A stretch of DNA of 9,270 nucleotides from Clostridiaceae bacterium UBA5444. GTDB taxonomy: Bacteria; Bacillota; Clostridia; Clostridiales; Oxobacteraceae. The position numbers and the translations under genes were made by a program. The notes under the pieces were generated by a model that was not told the origin of the DNA, made no database searches, and saw nothing but the letters and a program-made list of their open reading frames with translations. Numbering within the stretch: the first letter of the stretch is position 1; every line of letters begins with the position of its first letter. Below, piece by piece: positions 1 through 6,931 of this stretch. The stretch is from positions 10,087 through 19,356 of the forward strand of contig DIRE01000062.1 of the NCBI GenBank assembly GCA_002426575.1, written 5' to 3'.

Positions 1-945
1 AATCAGCTTAGAGGACGTTCAGGCCGTCAAGGAGATCCTGGTGCTTCAAAATTTTATATATCCCTTGAAGATGATCTTATGAGATTATTTGGATCTGAAA
101 GGATACAAGGAGCAGTAGATAGGCTAGGACTTGAAGAGGATCAGCCAATTGAGCATAAGATGCTGTCAGGTGCCATTGAAAATGCACAGAAAAAAGTTGA
201 GGGTAATAACCTTGATGTAAGAAAAAGTCTATTGCAATATGATAATGTAATGAACACCCAAAGGGAAATAATATATGAACAAAGAAGAATGGTACTTGAA
301 GGAGAAGACTTAAAAGATCAAGTACTAAACATGATAGAAGATGTTGTTGGATCTATAGTAGATGCCCACACAGGCAGCAGCAAAGATTTTAGCGATTTTG
401 ACTACAAGGGAATAATTAGATATTCTCAGGATATATTTTTGCCTAAGGGAACAATTACAGAAGATGATATAAATAATCTTACAGCTGATGAAGTTAGGGA
501 AAAATTAACAGATATCGCTAAAAAGTTATATGATGATAGAGAAAAAGAGTTTACCCCTGAAAAAATGAGGGATATAGAAAGAGTAGTTTTGCTTCGCTCT
601 GTTGATTCTAAATGGATGGATCACATAGATGCTATGGACCAATTAAAGCAGGGGATAGGACTTAGAGCATATAGGCAGCATGACCCTGTACAAGAATATC
701 AGTTTGAAGCAAGCGCAATGTTTGATGATATGATATATAGCATAAAAGAAGAAACTGTTAAAATGATGTTCCATGTACAGGTTGAGAAGGCTCCTGAGAG
801 ACAAAGAGTTGCAGAGCCAATGTTTACAAACCAAGATGAAAGTGTAAAGAGAAAACCTATTGTAAAAGGAAAAAAGATAGGAAGAAATGATCCATGTCCA
901 TGCGGCAGCGGTAAAAAGTATAAAAATTGCTGCGGAAGGAATTAA
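1..945 (+). CDS. secA: SecA, preprotein translocase ATPase (C-terminal part, 5' end outside window)
   Basis: Motor ATPase that pushes unfolded preproteins through the SecYEG channel. The window opens inside the gene; 314 codons remain, against roughly 800-900 for the family. The first visible residues (GRSGRQGDPG) are helicase motif VI of the second nucleotide-binding fold. Then come the helical scaffold (region around SLLQYDNVMNTQREIIYEQR), the helical wing, and the two-helix-finger region with the conserved pattern W-M-D-H-I near codon 205 followed by GIGLRAYRQHDPVQEY. A variable linker leads to the C-terminal zinc-binding tail, C-x-C-x8-C-C, with cysteines at visible codons 299, 301, 310 and 311 (CPCGSGKKYKNCC). 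In characterised SecA proteins this tail binds zinc and contacts SecB or ribosomes; its partner here is unknown. prfB starts 18 bp downstream with no terminator between, so the two are probably co-transcribed. Identification is secure; only the 5' part is missing. Confidence 0.98.
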   Translation, partial: NQLRGRSGRQGDPGASKFYISLEDDLMRLFGSERIQGAVDRLGLEEDQPIEHKMLSGAIENAQKKVEGNNLDVRKSLLQYDNVMNTQREIIYEQRRMVLEGEDLKDQVLNMIEDVVGSIVDAHTGSSKDFSDFDYKGIIRYSQDIFLPKGTITEDDINNLTADEVREKLTDIAKKLYDDREKEFTPEKMRDIERVVLLRSVDSKWMDHIDAMDQLKQGIGLRAYRQHDPVQEYQFEASAMFDDMIYSIKEETVKMMFHVQVEKAPERQRVAEPMFTNQDESVKRKPIVKGKKIGRNDPCPCGSGKKYKNCCGRN

Positions 946-963
946 TATATAGAGGTGATTTAT

Positions 964-2071
964 ATGATGGTAGAGCTTGAAAATTATAGAGCAGAGTCTG
1001 AAGATATGAAAGAAAATATAGAGGAATTGAGGGCTTCTCTTTGACCTACCTAAAATGGAGAAACAGATAGAAGAAAATGAGTTTAAAATGGCGGAGCCAG
1101 ATTTTTGGAATGATGCGGAAAGAGCACAAACCATATTACAAAATAACAAACACCTAAATTTAAAGGTTGAAAGATATAATAATTTAAAGAGCAGGTATGA
1201 AGACTTTGTCGTTCTTATGGATATTTGTGAAGCTGAGGAAGATACAGGCATAATTTCTGAGATTGATTCTGAGTGCAAAGGTATTATGAAAGAAATAGAA
1301 AACTTTAAAATAGAGATCCTTTTAGTTGGTGAATATGACAAAAACAATGCAATGCTTACACTTCATGCAGGGGCGGGAGGCACAGAAGCACAAGATTGGG
1401 TATCAATGCTGCTTAGAATGTATACAAGATGGGCAGAAGGCAAAGGATATAAAGTTGAAACAGTAGACTATCTAGCAGGTGATGAAGCAGGAATTAAGAG
1501 CGTAACCCTTATGATTTATGGAGAAAATGCTTATGGATACCTTAAATCAGAAAGCGGAGTTCATAGGCTTGTTAGAATATCACCCTTTGATGCTGCAGGC
1601 AAGAGGCATACTTCTTTTGTTTCATGTGAAGTACTGCCAGAACTTACTGATGAGCAGGATGTAGATATAAGACCAGAAGATCTTAAAATTGATACCTACC
1701 GCTCTAGCGGTGCAGGCGGACAGCATGTAAATAAAACAGAATCAGCTATAAGGATAACTCATATACCGACGGGTATAGTGGTTCAGTGCCAAGACGAGAG
1801 GAGCCAGTTTTCAAATAAAGAATCTGCAATGAAGATGTTAAAGGCAAAACTTGTGGAGCTTAAAGAAAGAGCCCACATGGAGAAAATAGAAGATTTAACA
1901 TCAGACCAGAAAGAAATAGGATGGGGCAGCCAGATAAGGTCTTATGTATTCCAGCCGTATACAATGGTTAAAGACCATAGAACGGGAGAAGAGACTGGAA
2001 ATGTAAATGCTGTAATGGATGGAGAAATAGATAATTTTATTACTGCGTTTTTAAGAAATGACAAAAAGTAG
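964..2071 (+). CDS. prfB: Peptide chain release factor 2 (RF2), expressed through +1 programmed frameshift
   Basis: Releases finished peptides at UGA and UAA codons. The frame opens at ATG 964 (or ATG 967) behind AGGTGA at 953-958. It reads 26 codons to CTT 1039-1041, meets TGA 1042-1044, and continues in the +1 frame from GAC 1043, giving 368 residues, close to E. coli RF2 (365). The stop-codon recognition tripeptide SPF lies at residues 206-208 and the catalytic GGQ at 251-253, almost exactly the E. coli positions. SPF, rather than the PxT of RF1, fixes the identity as RF2. The residue matching E. coli position 246 is Ser, not the K-12 Thr known to lower activity. An annotation starting at ATG 1055 would lose the N-terminal 30 residues; the TGA is not a disabling mutation. 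The gene probably shares a transcript with secA and is followed by a hairpin terminator. The choice between ATG 964 and 967 is open: 964 leaves 5 nt after the Shine-Dalgarno core, 967 leaves 8. Confidence 0.97.
1029..1045 (+). promoter_or_regulatory. Programmed +1 frameshift site of prfB
   Basis: The element is GAGGG (1029-1033), five bases, then CTT TGA C (1039-1045). It has the parts of the known RF2 autoregulation site: an internal Shine-Dalgarno-like stretch that pairs with the 16S rRNA tail, a slippery CUU codon, and a weak UGA-C stop. The spacing between AGGG and CTT equals that in E. coli. When RF2 is scarce the ribosome slips forward one base and makes full-length RF2; when it is plentiful the UGA ends translation after 26 residues. 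The frame changes from that of 964 to that of 1043 exactly here, and homology to RF2 continues on both sides. Confidence 0.96.
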
Positions 2072-2104
2072 ATTTTAAATATATAAAGGTATATAATTTT
2101 TTTG

Positions 2105-2134
2105 GAAAATAGCATAAGTTTTTGTGCTATTTTC
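2105..2134 (+). terminator. Probable intrinsic terminator after prfB
   Basis: A 13-bp inverted repeat (arms 2105-2117 and 2122-2134, one G-U pair, loop GTTT) lies 33 bp after the prfB stop. The 3' arm ends in TATTTTC and is followed by TATTAT, so the U-run is short and partly inside the stem. A T7 run precedes the hairpin (2097-2103), giving no U-tract for the opposite strand, so termination of the + strand is the better reading. The weak tail leaves some doubt and read-through into ctpA is possible. Confidence 0.65.
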
Positions 2135-2165
2135 TATTATAAAAGTAAATCTATTACACTTTATT

Positions 2166-2194
2166 TTGAACCATATATTATATGATGTTATAAT
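2166..2194 (+). promoter_or_regulatory. Sigma-A type promoter for ctpA
   Basis: The -35 box TTGAAC (2166-2171, 5 of 6 matches to consensus) and -10 box TATAAT (2189-2194, perfect) are separated by 17 bp. Transcription would start near 2201, leaving a leader of about 50 bases before the ctpA start. It sits just downstream of the prfB hairpin, which fits a new transcription unit beginning here. No operator or riboswitch structure was recognised in the leader. Confidence 0.8.
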
Positions 2195-2250
2195 GATGTA
2201 ATGAGCATAATAAAATAAAAGAGATGTCAATTTATATATGAGGTGTTGTG

Positions 2251-3459
2251 ATGAAAAAGAATAAAAAGACAATCCTATGGGTAGTTGTATTACTCCTTGT
2301 AACAAATATACTAACCTTTATTGGAACAAACTATATTTCATTAGCTACTGGAGATAAGGTTGTTATAAACAAGGAAGATTACAATCTGCTAAAGGATTAT
2401 TCAAAGCTTTTTACAGTCCGAGATTTAGTAAAAAGAGAATATGTGGATCCAATTGATGAGGATAAGCTTGTAGAAGGAGCAGTAAGAGGATTGGTTGCAG
2501 GTGTTGGTGATCCTTATACTGAATATATGAGCCCTGAAGAATACAGCGCAAGTACAGCTCAGCTTGAAGGAGAGTATGCAGGTATTGGGCTTACAGTTAC
2601 ATTGATAGATGGTAAACTTACTGCCGTGTCTGCAATGGAAGATACCCCAAGTGCTAAGGCTGGCATAAAACCTGATGATGTAATTGTTGCAATTGACGGA
2701 AAAGATACATCTAATAAAACACTCAATGAATTAGTTGCACTTATTAAAGGAAAAGAAGGCACAGGGGTTGTACTTACAGTAGTTAAAAAAGGAACTACAA
2801 AGCCTGTGGAAGTGCCAATGAAAAGAGAAAAAATAGTATTAAATCCAGTAAAGAGCGAAATGTTAAAGGATCAAATAGGTTATATAAGGCTTACAACGTT
2901 TAACCAACTAAATGCTGCATCTAGCTTTCAAAAGGCTCTTGATGATTTAGAGAAAAAGAATATGAAGGGTTTAATAATAGATTTAAGAGATAATGGAGGA
3001 GGACTTCTTCAGGAGTGTGTAAAGATAACCGACTCTTTAGTGGGAGAGGGAACCATAGTATATACAATTGATAATAAGGGCAGAAAGGAAGTTATACCTT
3101 CTGATAAAAATAAAGTAGATGTTCCAATAGTTATACTTGTAAATGGCGGAACTGCAAGTGCATCTGAGATATTATCAGGAGCAATAAAAGATCTTAAAGC
3201 TGGAACACTTGTTGGAACAAGAACATTTGGTAAGGGACTTGTACAAAATATAATACCTCTTAAGGCTGATAACTCAGCTGTAAAAGTAACCATAGAAAGG
3301 TATTATACACCAAGTGGAGTATGTATACAGGGAAAAGGAATAGAACCAGATGTAGTGGTTGAAATGCCTGATGAATTAAGGGATAAGAACACGCTGACAA
3401 GAAGTGAGGATGTACAGTTTAAAAAGGCTGTAGAAGTTATAAAAGGACAGATTCATTAG
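2251..3459 (+). CDS. ctpA: Carboxyl-terminal processing protease, S41 family, membrane-anchored with PDZ domain
   Basis: Serine protease of the CtpA/CtpB/Prc type that cleaves substrates outside the membrane from their C-terminal side. 402 residues from ATG 2251. A GTG at 2248 is in frame, but GAGGTG (2240-2245) leaves only 2 nt before it and 5 nt before the ATG, so the ATG is preferred. Residues 1-6 are lysine-rich and 8-30 form a single hydrophobic anchor, placing the rest outside the cytoplasm. A PDZ domain spans about 105-180 (EYAGIGLTV ... AKAGIKPDDVIVAIDG). The catalytic core has DLRDNGGG (244-251), Ser303 in GGTASASEI, Lys328 in FGKG and Gln332; the Ser-Lys distance of 25 and Gln at Lys+4 match the Ser-Lys-Gln triad of E. 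coli Prc. The closest known counterpart by position is B. subtilis CtpB, which acts in sporulation signalling; whether this protein does so is inference. It has its own promoter and is followed after 17 bp by the PDZ membrane gene. Confidence 0.95.
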   Translation: MKKNKKTILWVVVLLLVTNILTFIGTNYISLATGDKVVINKEDYNLLKDYSKLFTVRDLVKREYVDPIDEDKLVEGAVRGLVAGVGDPYTEYMSPEEYSASTAQLEGEYAGIGLTVTLIDGKLTAVSAMEDTPSAKAGIKPDDVIVAIDGKDTSNKTLNELVALIKGKEGTGVVLTVVKKGTTKPVEVPMKREKIVLNPVKSEMLKDQIGYIRLTTFNQLNAASSFQKALDDLEKKNMKGLIIDLRDNGGGLLQECVKITDSLVGEGTIVYTIDNKGRKEVIPSDKNKVDVPIVILVNGGTASASEILSGAIKDLKAGTLVGTRTFGKGLVQNIIPLKADNSAVKVTIERYYTPSGVCIQGKGIEPDVVVEMPDELRDKNTLTRSEDVQFKKAVEVIKGQIH

Positions 3460-3476
3460 TTTTAGGTGGGATGGGA

Positions 3477-4727
3477 ATGGATATACTTGCCATGATTAAA
3501 ATATGTATAAGTACATTAACGGCTGCAATGCTATCACCTGCAAGTAATTTTGTGTTTATTGTATTTATACTTATTGTTTATATGCAATATAAAAGAATAG
3601 AAGGGTTTCAGGGAATAATATACGGAAAACCAAAAGAAACACTGAAGAGCCTAGTTTTAACCTCTGTTCTAGCAGGAATACTAGCAGGTACAGCAATAAG
3701 TATTCCCATGGTATTAGCTGGCATTTCATTTAGCCAGGACATGGGAATACAATATCTCATCATCTTATCTGTATTGCTTATGCTTCTTGATCCTAGATTA
3801 CTTTGCTTTTCATATTCAGGAGGGATTATTTGTATAATCAGTCTTATATTCGGATTTAAAAAGGTGGATGTAAGCGGCATAATGCTTCTTGTGGGAATGC
3901 TTCACCTTTTAGAATCCATACTTATATACTTTGATGGATACAGGGGAGCAGTACCAGTTTTTATGGAAAGTGATGATGGGAGCGTAAGGGGAGGATTTAC
4001 AATGCAGCGCTTTTGGCCTATACCCATTGCAATTGTGCTTTTTGCAGGGTATGGCGGATTCACTGGAGATGTTGTATCAACCCCTAAGTGGTGGCCTATA
4101 ATGAGACCTTATTTAGATCCATTAAAGGTTGGAGAAGCTGTATTTACTGCAGTCCCAATATCTGCAATACTTGGGTATAGTGAGTTTACATCATCCTGTC
4201 TTCCTAAAGAAAAGTGTAGGAATACTTCTTTCAAACTTGCTATATACAGCCTAATATTAATACTTCTTTCTATTGCTTCATCATATATTTATATATTTAA
4301 ATATATTGCAGCATTGTTTGCACCTATTGGCCATGAATGGCTTATAAGGTATGAGAGGAAATTAGAAAAGAAAAGGCAGCCTATATTTACCCCAGTTAAA
4401 AATGGGGTAAAGGTTCTAGATACATTGCCAGGAGGACCAGGAGAAAAAATGGGGATTAAACCTGGGGATATAATTGTATCAATTAATAATAAGACAATAG
4501 TTACAATAGAGGGAATGGATGATTTTTTCAAAGAGTATATAAATTATATATGGGTAAATGTAAAAAATAGATTTGGAGAAATAAGAACATTAGAGTATAA
4601 GGATTATTATGAAGGAATTGACGGTCTTGGTATAATATCAGTGCCTCAAGACAGAAACGGTATATTAGTAGTAAAGGAGAAAAAGACTCCTATTGAAAGA
4701 TGGTTAAGAAAACTAAAAAAAGATTAA
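3477..4727 (+). CDS. Polytopic membrane protein with C-terminal PDZ domain, MinJ-like
   Basis: 416 residues from ATG 3477, which has AGGTGG (3464-3469) 7 nt upstream; the in-frame ATG 3471 is almost on top of that site and is less likely. Roughly eight hydrophobic segments are visible, near residues 23-38, 58-83, 91-109, 113-127, 133-152, 181-197, 218-234 and 253-283 (the last long enough to be two). A basic stretch (RYERKLEKKR, 291-300) follows the last segment, which by the positive-inside rule puts the tail in the cytoplasm. A PDZ fold covers about 309-400, with LPGGPGEKMGIKPGDIIVSI at 317-336. Many membrane helices plus a C-terminal PDZ, similar length (about 400) and location next to ctpB are the features of B. 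subtilis MinJ, which links DivIVA to MinCD at the division site. Orthology is inferred from architecture and synteny only. It is probably translated from the ctpA mRNA. The alternative is a PDZ membrane protein of unrelated function; the PDZ appears to lie on the opposite face of the membrane from the CtpA PDZ. Confidence 0.85.
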   Translation: MDILAMIKICISTLTAAMLSPASNFVFIVFILIVYMQYKRIEGFQGIIYGKPKETLKSLVLTSVLAGILAGTAISIPMVLAGISFSQDMGIQYLIILSVLLMLLDPRLLCFSYSGGIICIISLIFGFKKVDVSGIMLLVGMLHLLESILIYFDGYRGAVPVFMESDDGSVRGGFTMQRFWPIPIAIVLFAGYGGFTGDVVSTPKWWPIMRPYLDPLKVGEAVFTAVPISAILGYSEFTSSCLPKEKCRNTSFKLAIYSLILILLSIASSYIYIFKYIAALFAPIGHEWLIRYERKLEKKRQPIFTPVKNGVKVLDTLPGGPGEKMGIKPGDIIVSINNKTIVTIEGMDDFFKEYINYIWVNVKNRFGEIRTLEYKDYYEGIDGLGIISVPQDRNGILVVKEKKTPIERWLRKLKKD

Positions 4728-4736
4728 CCAAAAAAG

Positions 4737-4767
4737 GTGCAATCATGATAACATGGTTGTACTTTTT
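4737..4767 (+). terminator. Intrinsic terminator ending the ctpA-PDZ gene unit
   Basis: An 11-bp stem with two G-U pairs (arms 4737-4747 and 4752-4762, loop ATAA) is followed at once by TTTTT (4763-4767). The A-run before the stem can pair with the T-run to extend it, as often seen in Firmicute terminators. It begins 9 bp after the stop codon of the PDZ gene and precedes the uvrB promoter, separating the two units. Confidence 0.88.
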
Positions 4768-4791
4768 ACATATTATGATTATTATTGTTAC

Positions 4792-4820
4792 TTGACATAT
4801 ATATTTTGCAATAATATAAT
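4792..4820 (+). promoter_or_regulatory. Perfect-consensus sigma-A promoter for uvrB(A)
   Basis: TTGACA (4792-4797) and TATAAT (4815-4820) are both exact consensus hexamers with an ideal 17-bp spacer. The expected start is near 4827, immediately at the LexA operator. A promoter this strong held by a repressor fits an inducible SOS gene: low basal output when LexA is bound and high output after DNA damage. Confidence 0.92.
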
Positions 4821-4828
4821 ACTTTTAT

Positions 4829-4842
4829 CGAACTTATGTTCT
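4829..4842 (+). promoter_or_regulatory. LexA (SOS) operator upstream of uvrB
   Basis: CGAAC-TTAT-GTTCT matches the Gram-positive LexA/DinR box (CGAAC-N4-GTTCG core; B. subtilis form CGAACRNRYGTTYC) at 12 of 14 positions, with an intact inverted CGAAC/GTTC core broken only at the last base. It begins about 9 bp after the -10 box, so bound LexA would cover the transcription start. uvrBA is a known LexA regulon member in B. subtilis and many other bacteria, which makes the assignment strong. Confidence 0.9.
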
Positions 4843-4844
4843 AT

Positions 4845-4862
4845 AAGGAGATGATTGTTTTG
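4845..4862 (+). promoter_or_regulatory. Ribosome binding site fixing a TTG start for uvrB
   Basis: AAGGAG (4845-4850) is followed after 9 bases by TTG (4860-4862). Two ATGs are in frame upstream of the TTG, but ATG 4836 lies inside the LexA operator and before this site, and ATG 4851 abuts it with no spacing. The TTG start gives an N-terminus MGEFKIVS, in line with the usual start of UvrB proteins. Confidence 0.82.
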
Positions 4863-6842
4863 GGAGAATTTAAAATAGTTTCTTCATTCAAGCCTCAAGG
4901 GGATCAACCCCAGGCAATAGATAGTTTAACAAAAGGGGTTCTTGATGGACATAGATTCCAGACCTTACTTGGGGTTACTGGTTCTGGAAAAACATATACC
5001 TTAGCAAATATAATTGAAAGGGTTCAAAAGCCAACCCTTGTAATAGCTCACAACAAGACTTTAGCAGCCCAACTTTGCAGTGAGTTTAAGGATCTTTTTC
5101 CAGATTCAGCTGTAGAGTATTTTGTAAGCTATTATGACTACTACCAACCTGAAGCTTATGTTCCTCAGACGGATACATATATTGAGAAAGATGCTTCAAT
5201 AAATGATGAAATAGATAAGTTAAGACACTCTGCAACAGCAGCATTATTTGAAAGAAGAGACGTAATAATTGTTGCAAGTGTATCTTGTATATATGGCCTA
5301 GGTGACCCTGAGGAGTATAAAAATCTTGTAATCTCACTTAGAGTTGGTATGGAGAAAGACAGAGATGAGATATTAAAAAGGCTTGTAGATATACAATATG
5401 AAAGAAATGATATTAATTTTGTAAGGGGAACATTTAGAGTAAGAGGAGATGTGCTTGAGATATTTCCAGCATCTCAATCTGAAAAAGCTGTTAGGATAGA
5501 GTTTTTTGGAGACGAAATAGATAGGATAACAGAGGTGGATGTATTAACAGGTCAAATAGTAGGAGAGAGAAGCCACGTATCTATATTTCCAGCATCCCAC
5601 TTTGCAACTTCAAAAGAAAGACTCGAAAAGGCCATAGAGAAAATAGAGGTGGAGCTTTCAGAAAGGCTTGAAGTATTAAACAGCGATGGAAGACTGCTTG
5701 AGGCCCAAAGGCTAAAGCAGAGGACCATGTACGATATTGAGATGCTAAGAGAGGTTGGATATTGTACAGGAATTGAAAACTACTCAAGACTTATGGATGG
5801 AAGAAAGCCTGGGACACCTCCATATACACTTATAGATTACTTCCCAGATGATTTCCTTCTTATAGTAGACGAATCCCACGTTACCCTGCCACAAACTAAG
5901 GCAATGTACGCAGGTGATAAATCAAGAAAGGATACCCTAGTTGAATATGGATTTAGACTTCCCTCTGCATATGACAATAGACCTTTGAAGTTTGAGGAGT
6001 TTGAAAGCAAGATAAATCAGGCTATTTTTGTAAGTGCAACTCCAGGGTCCTATGAATATGAACATTCTACAAATATTGCAGAGCAAGTTATAAGACCTAC
6101 TGGAATTTTGGACCCCCAGATTATAGTAAGACCAGTAGAAGGTCAAATTGATGATCTTATAGGGGAGATAAATAATGTTGTATCAAATGGGTATAGAATA
6201 CTTGTTACAACACTGACTAAAAGGATGGCTGAGGATTTAACTGATTATTTTAAGGACGTTGGAATAAGGGTTAGATATTTGCACTCTGATATAAAAACCA
6301 TTGAAAGGATGAAGATAATAAGGGATTTAAGGCTTGGGAACTTTGATGTTCTTGTAGGAATTAATCTTTTAAGAGAGGGACTTGATATACCAGAGGTGGC
6401 ACTTGTTGCCATACTTGATGCTGATAAAGAAGGCTTTTTACGGTCAGAAACATCACTTATACAGACCATGGGAAGAGCAGCTAGAAATACTGAAAGCAGG
6501 GTAATCATGTATGCTGATAGGATAACAGATTCCATGAAAAGTGCAATGGACGAGACAAGTAGGAGACGAAAGATACAGGCGGAATTTAATGAATCTCATG
6601 GTATAGTTCCAAAATCTATTGTAAAGCCTGTGTTTGATGTAATAGAAGCTACTACTTCTGCTGGAGATAGAGATGGCGTAAACCTTGATAAGATAGATAA
6701 TATGAAAAAGGAAGAAATAAAAGAAGTACTCTCAAGGCTCGAGACGGAAATGAAGCAAGCCGCAAAGGATTTACAATTTGAACGGGCTGCGGAGCTTAGA
6801 GATATAATATTAGAGATTAAATTAAACAATAAAATAGGTTGA
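4860..6842 (+). CDS. uvrB: Excinuclease ABC subunit B (UvrB)
   Basis: Damage-verifying helicase-like subunit of nucleotide excision repair; UvrA loads it on damaged DNA and it then recruits the nuclease UvrC. 660 residues from TTG 4860, typical for the family. Visible in order: Walker A GVTGSGKT (38-45, Lys44); the beta-hairpin that clamps the DNA strand, beginning YYDYYQPEAYVPQTDTY with aromatic residues at 91, 92, 94 and 95; Walker B/DEAD-like DESH at 337-340; VSATPG; the helicase motif V region LREGLDIPEV; motif VI QTMGRAARN (535-543); and a C-terminal coiled-coil UVR domain (about 620-657, pattern DLQFERAAELRD) that binds UvrC. All key residues seem intact. It is controlled by the promoter and LexA box just upstream. 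uvrA follows after 89 bp with no terminator, so the two are probably one operon. Confidence 0.98.
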   Translation: MGEFKIVSSFKPQGDQPQAIDSLTKGVLDGHRFQTLLGVTGSGKTYTLANIIERVQKPTLVIAHNKTLAAQLCSEFKDLFPDSAVEYFVSYYDYYQPEAYVPQTDTYIEKDASINDEIDKLRHSATAALFERRDVIIVASVSCIYGLGDPEEYKNLVISLRVGMEKDRDEILKRLVDIQYERNDINFVRGTFRVRGDVLEIFPASQSEKAVRIEFFGDEIDRITEVDVLTGQIVGERSHVSIFPASHFATSKERLEKAIEKIEVELSERLEVLNSDGRLLEAQRLKQRTMYDIEMLREVGYCTGIENYSRLMDGRKPGTPPYTLIDYFPDDFLLIVDESHVTLPQTKAMYAGDKSRKDTLVEYGFRLPSAYDNRPLKFEEFESKINQAIFVSATPGSYEYEHSTNIAEQVIRPTGILDPQIIVRPVEGQIDDLIGEINNVVSNGYRILVTTLTKRMAEDLTDYFKDVGIRVRYLHSDIKTIERMKIIRDLRLGNFDVLVGINLLREGLDIPEVALVAILDADKEGFLRSETSLIQTMGRAARNTESRVIMYADRITDSMKSAMDETSRRRKIQAEFNESHGIVPKSIVKPVFDVIEATTSAGDRDGVNLDKIDNMKKEEIKEVLSRLETEMKQAAKDLQFERAAELRDIILEIKLNNKIG

Positions 6843-6845
6843 CAA

Positions 6846-6894
6846 TGTGGATAATGTTAATAATGTGAATAATTATTACTGCAGATGTTGATAA
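6846..6894 (+). promoter_or_regulatory. Cluster of four DnaA-box-like 9-mers between uvrB and uvrA
   Basis: Three 9-mers lie end to end: TGTGGATAA (6846-6854), TGTTAATAA (6855-6863) and TGTGAATAA (6864-6872). A fourth, TGTTGATAA, lies at 6886-6894. Read on the minus strand they are TTATCCACA (the canonical DnaA box), TTATTAACA (one mismatch to TTATNCACA), TTATTCACA (match to TTATNCACA) and TTATCAACA (one mismatch). All four have the same orientation. The pattern is directly visible; DnaA binding is inference. The cluster starts 3 bp after the uvrB stop and lies upstream of the uvrA ribosome site, so it could influence uvrA expression or titrate DnaA. It could instead be a short degenerate tandem repeat in AT-rich spacer DNA. 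Confidence 0.55.
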
Positions 6895-6931
6895 TAGACA
6901 AATAATCAGCTGGTATAAGGAAGGTGGATAG

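Noticed and set aside
1042..1044. In-frame TGA suggesting a prfB pseudogene
   Set aside because: It is the conserved regulatory stop of the RF2 frameshift site, and the rest of the gene is intact.
643..1347. Long open frame on the minus strand, 234 codons
   Set aside because: It lies antisense across the secA end and the prfB start, which are certain genes, and its product is a low-complexity Ser/Ile/Leu/Phe-rich string with no recognisable motif, as expected of an AT-rich antisense frame.
2075..2305. Minus-strand frame of 76 codons filling the prfB-ctpA gap
   Set aside because: It overlaps the hairpin, the + strand promoter and the start of ctpA, and shows no recognisable family; the regulatory reading explains the gap better.
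6839..6844. TTGACA at the uvrB stop codon as a -35 box for a separate uvrA promoter
   Set aside because: No reasonable -10 hexamer is found at 16-18 bp; the nearest 5-of-6 match (AATAAT, 6868-6873) needs a 23-bp spacer.
6868..6877. Perfect 10-bp palindrome AATAATTATT in the uvrB-uvrA spacer
   Set aside because: It is short, all A/T and has no loop, so it is not a credible terminator or operator; it arises from the edge of the third DnaA-box-like repeat.
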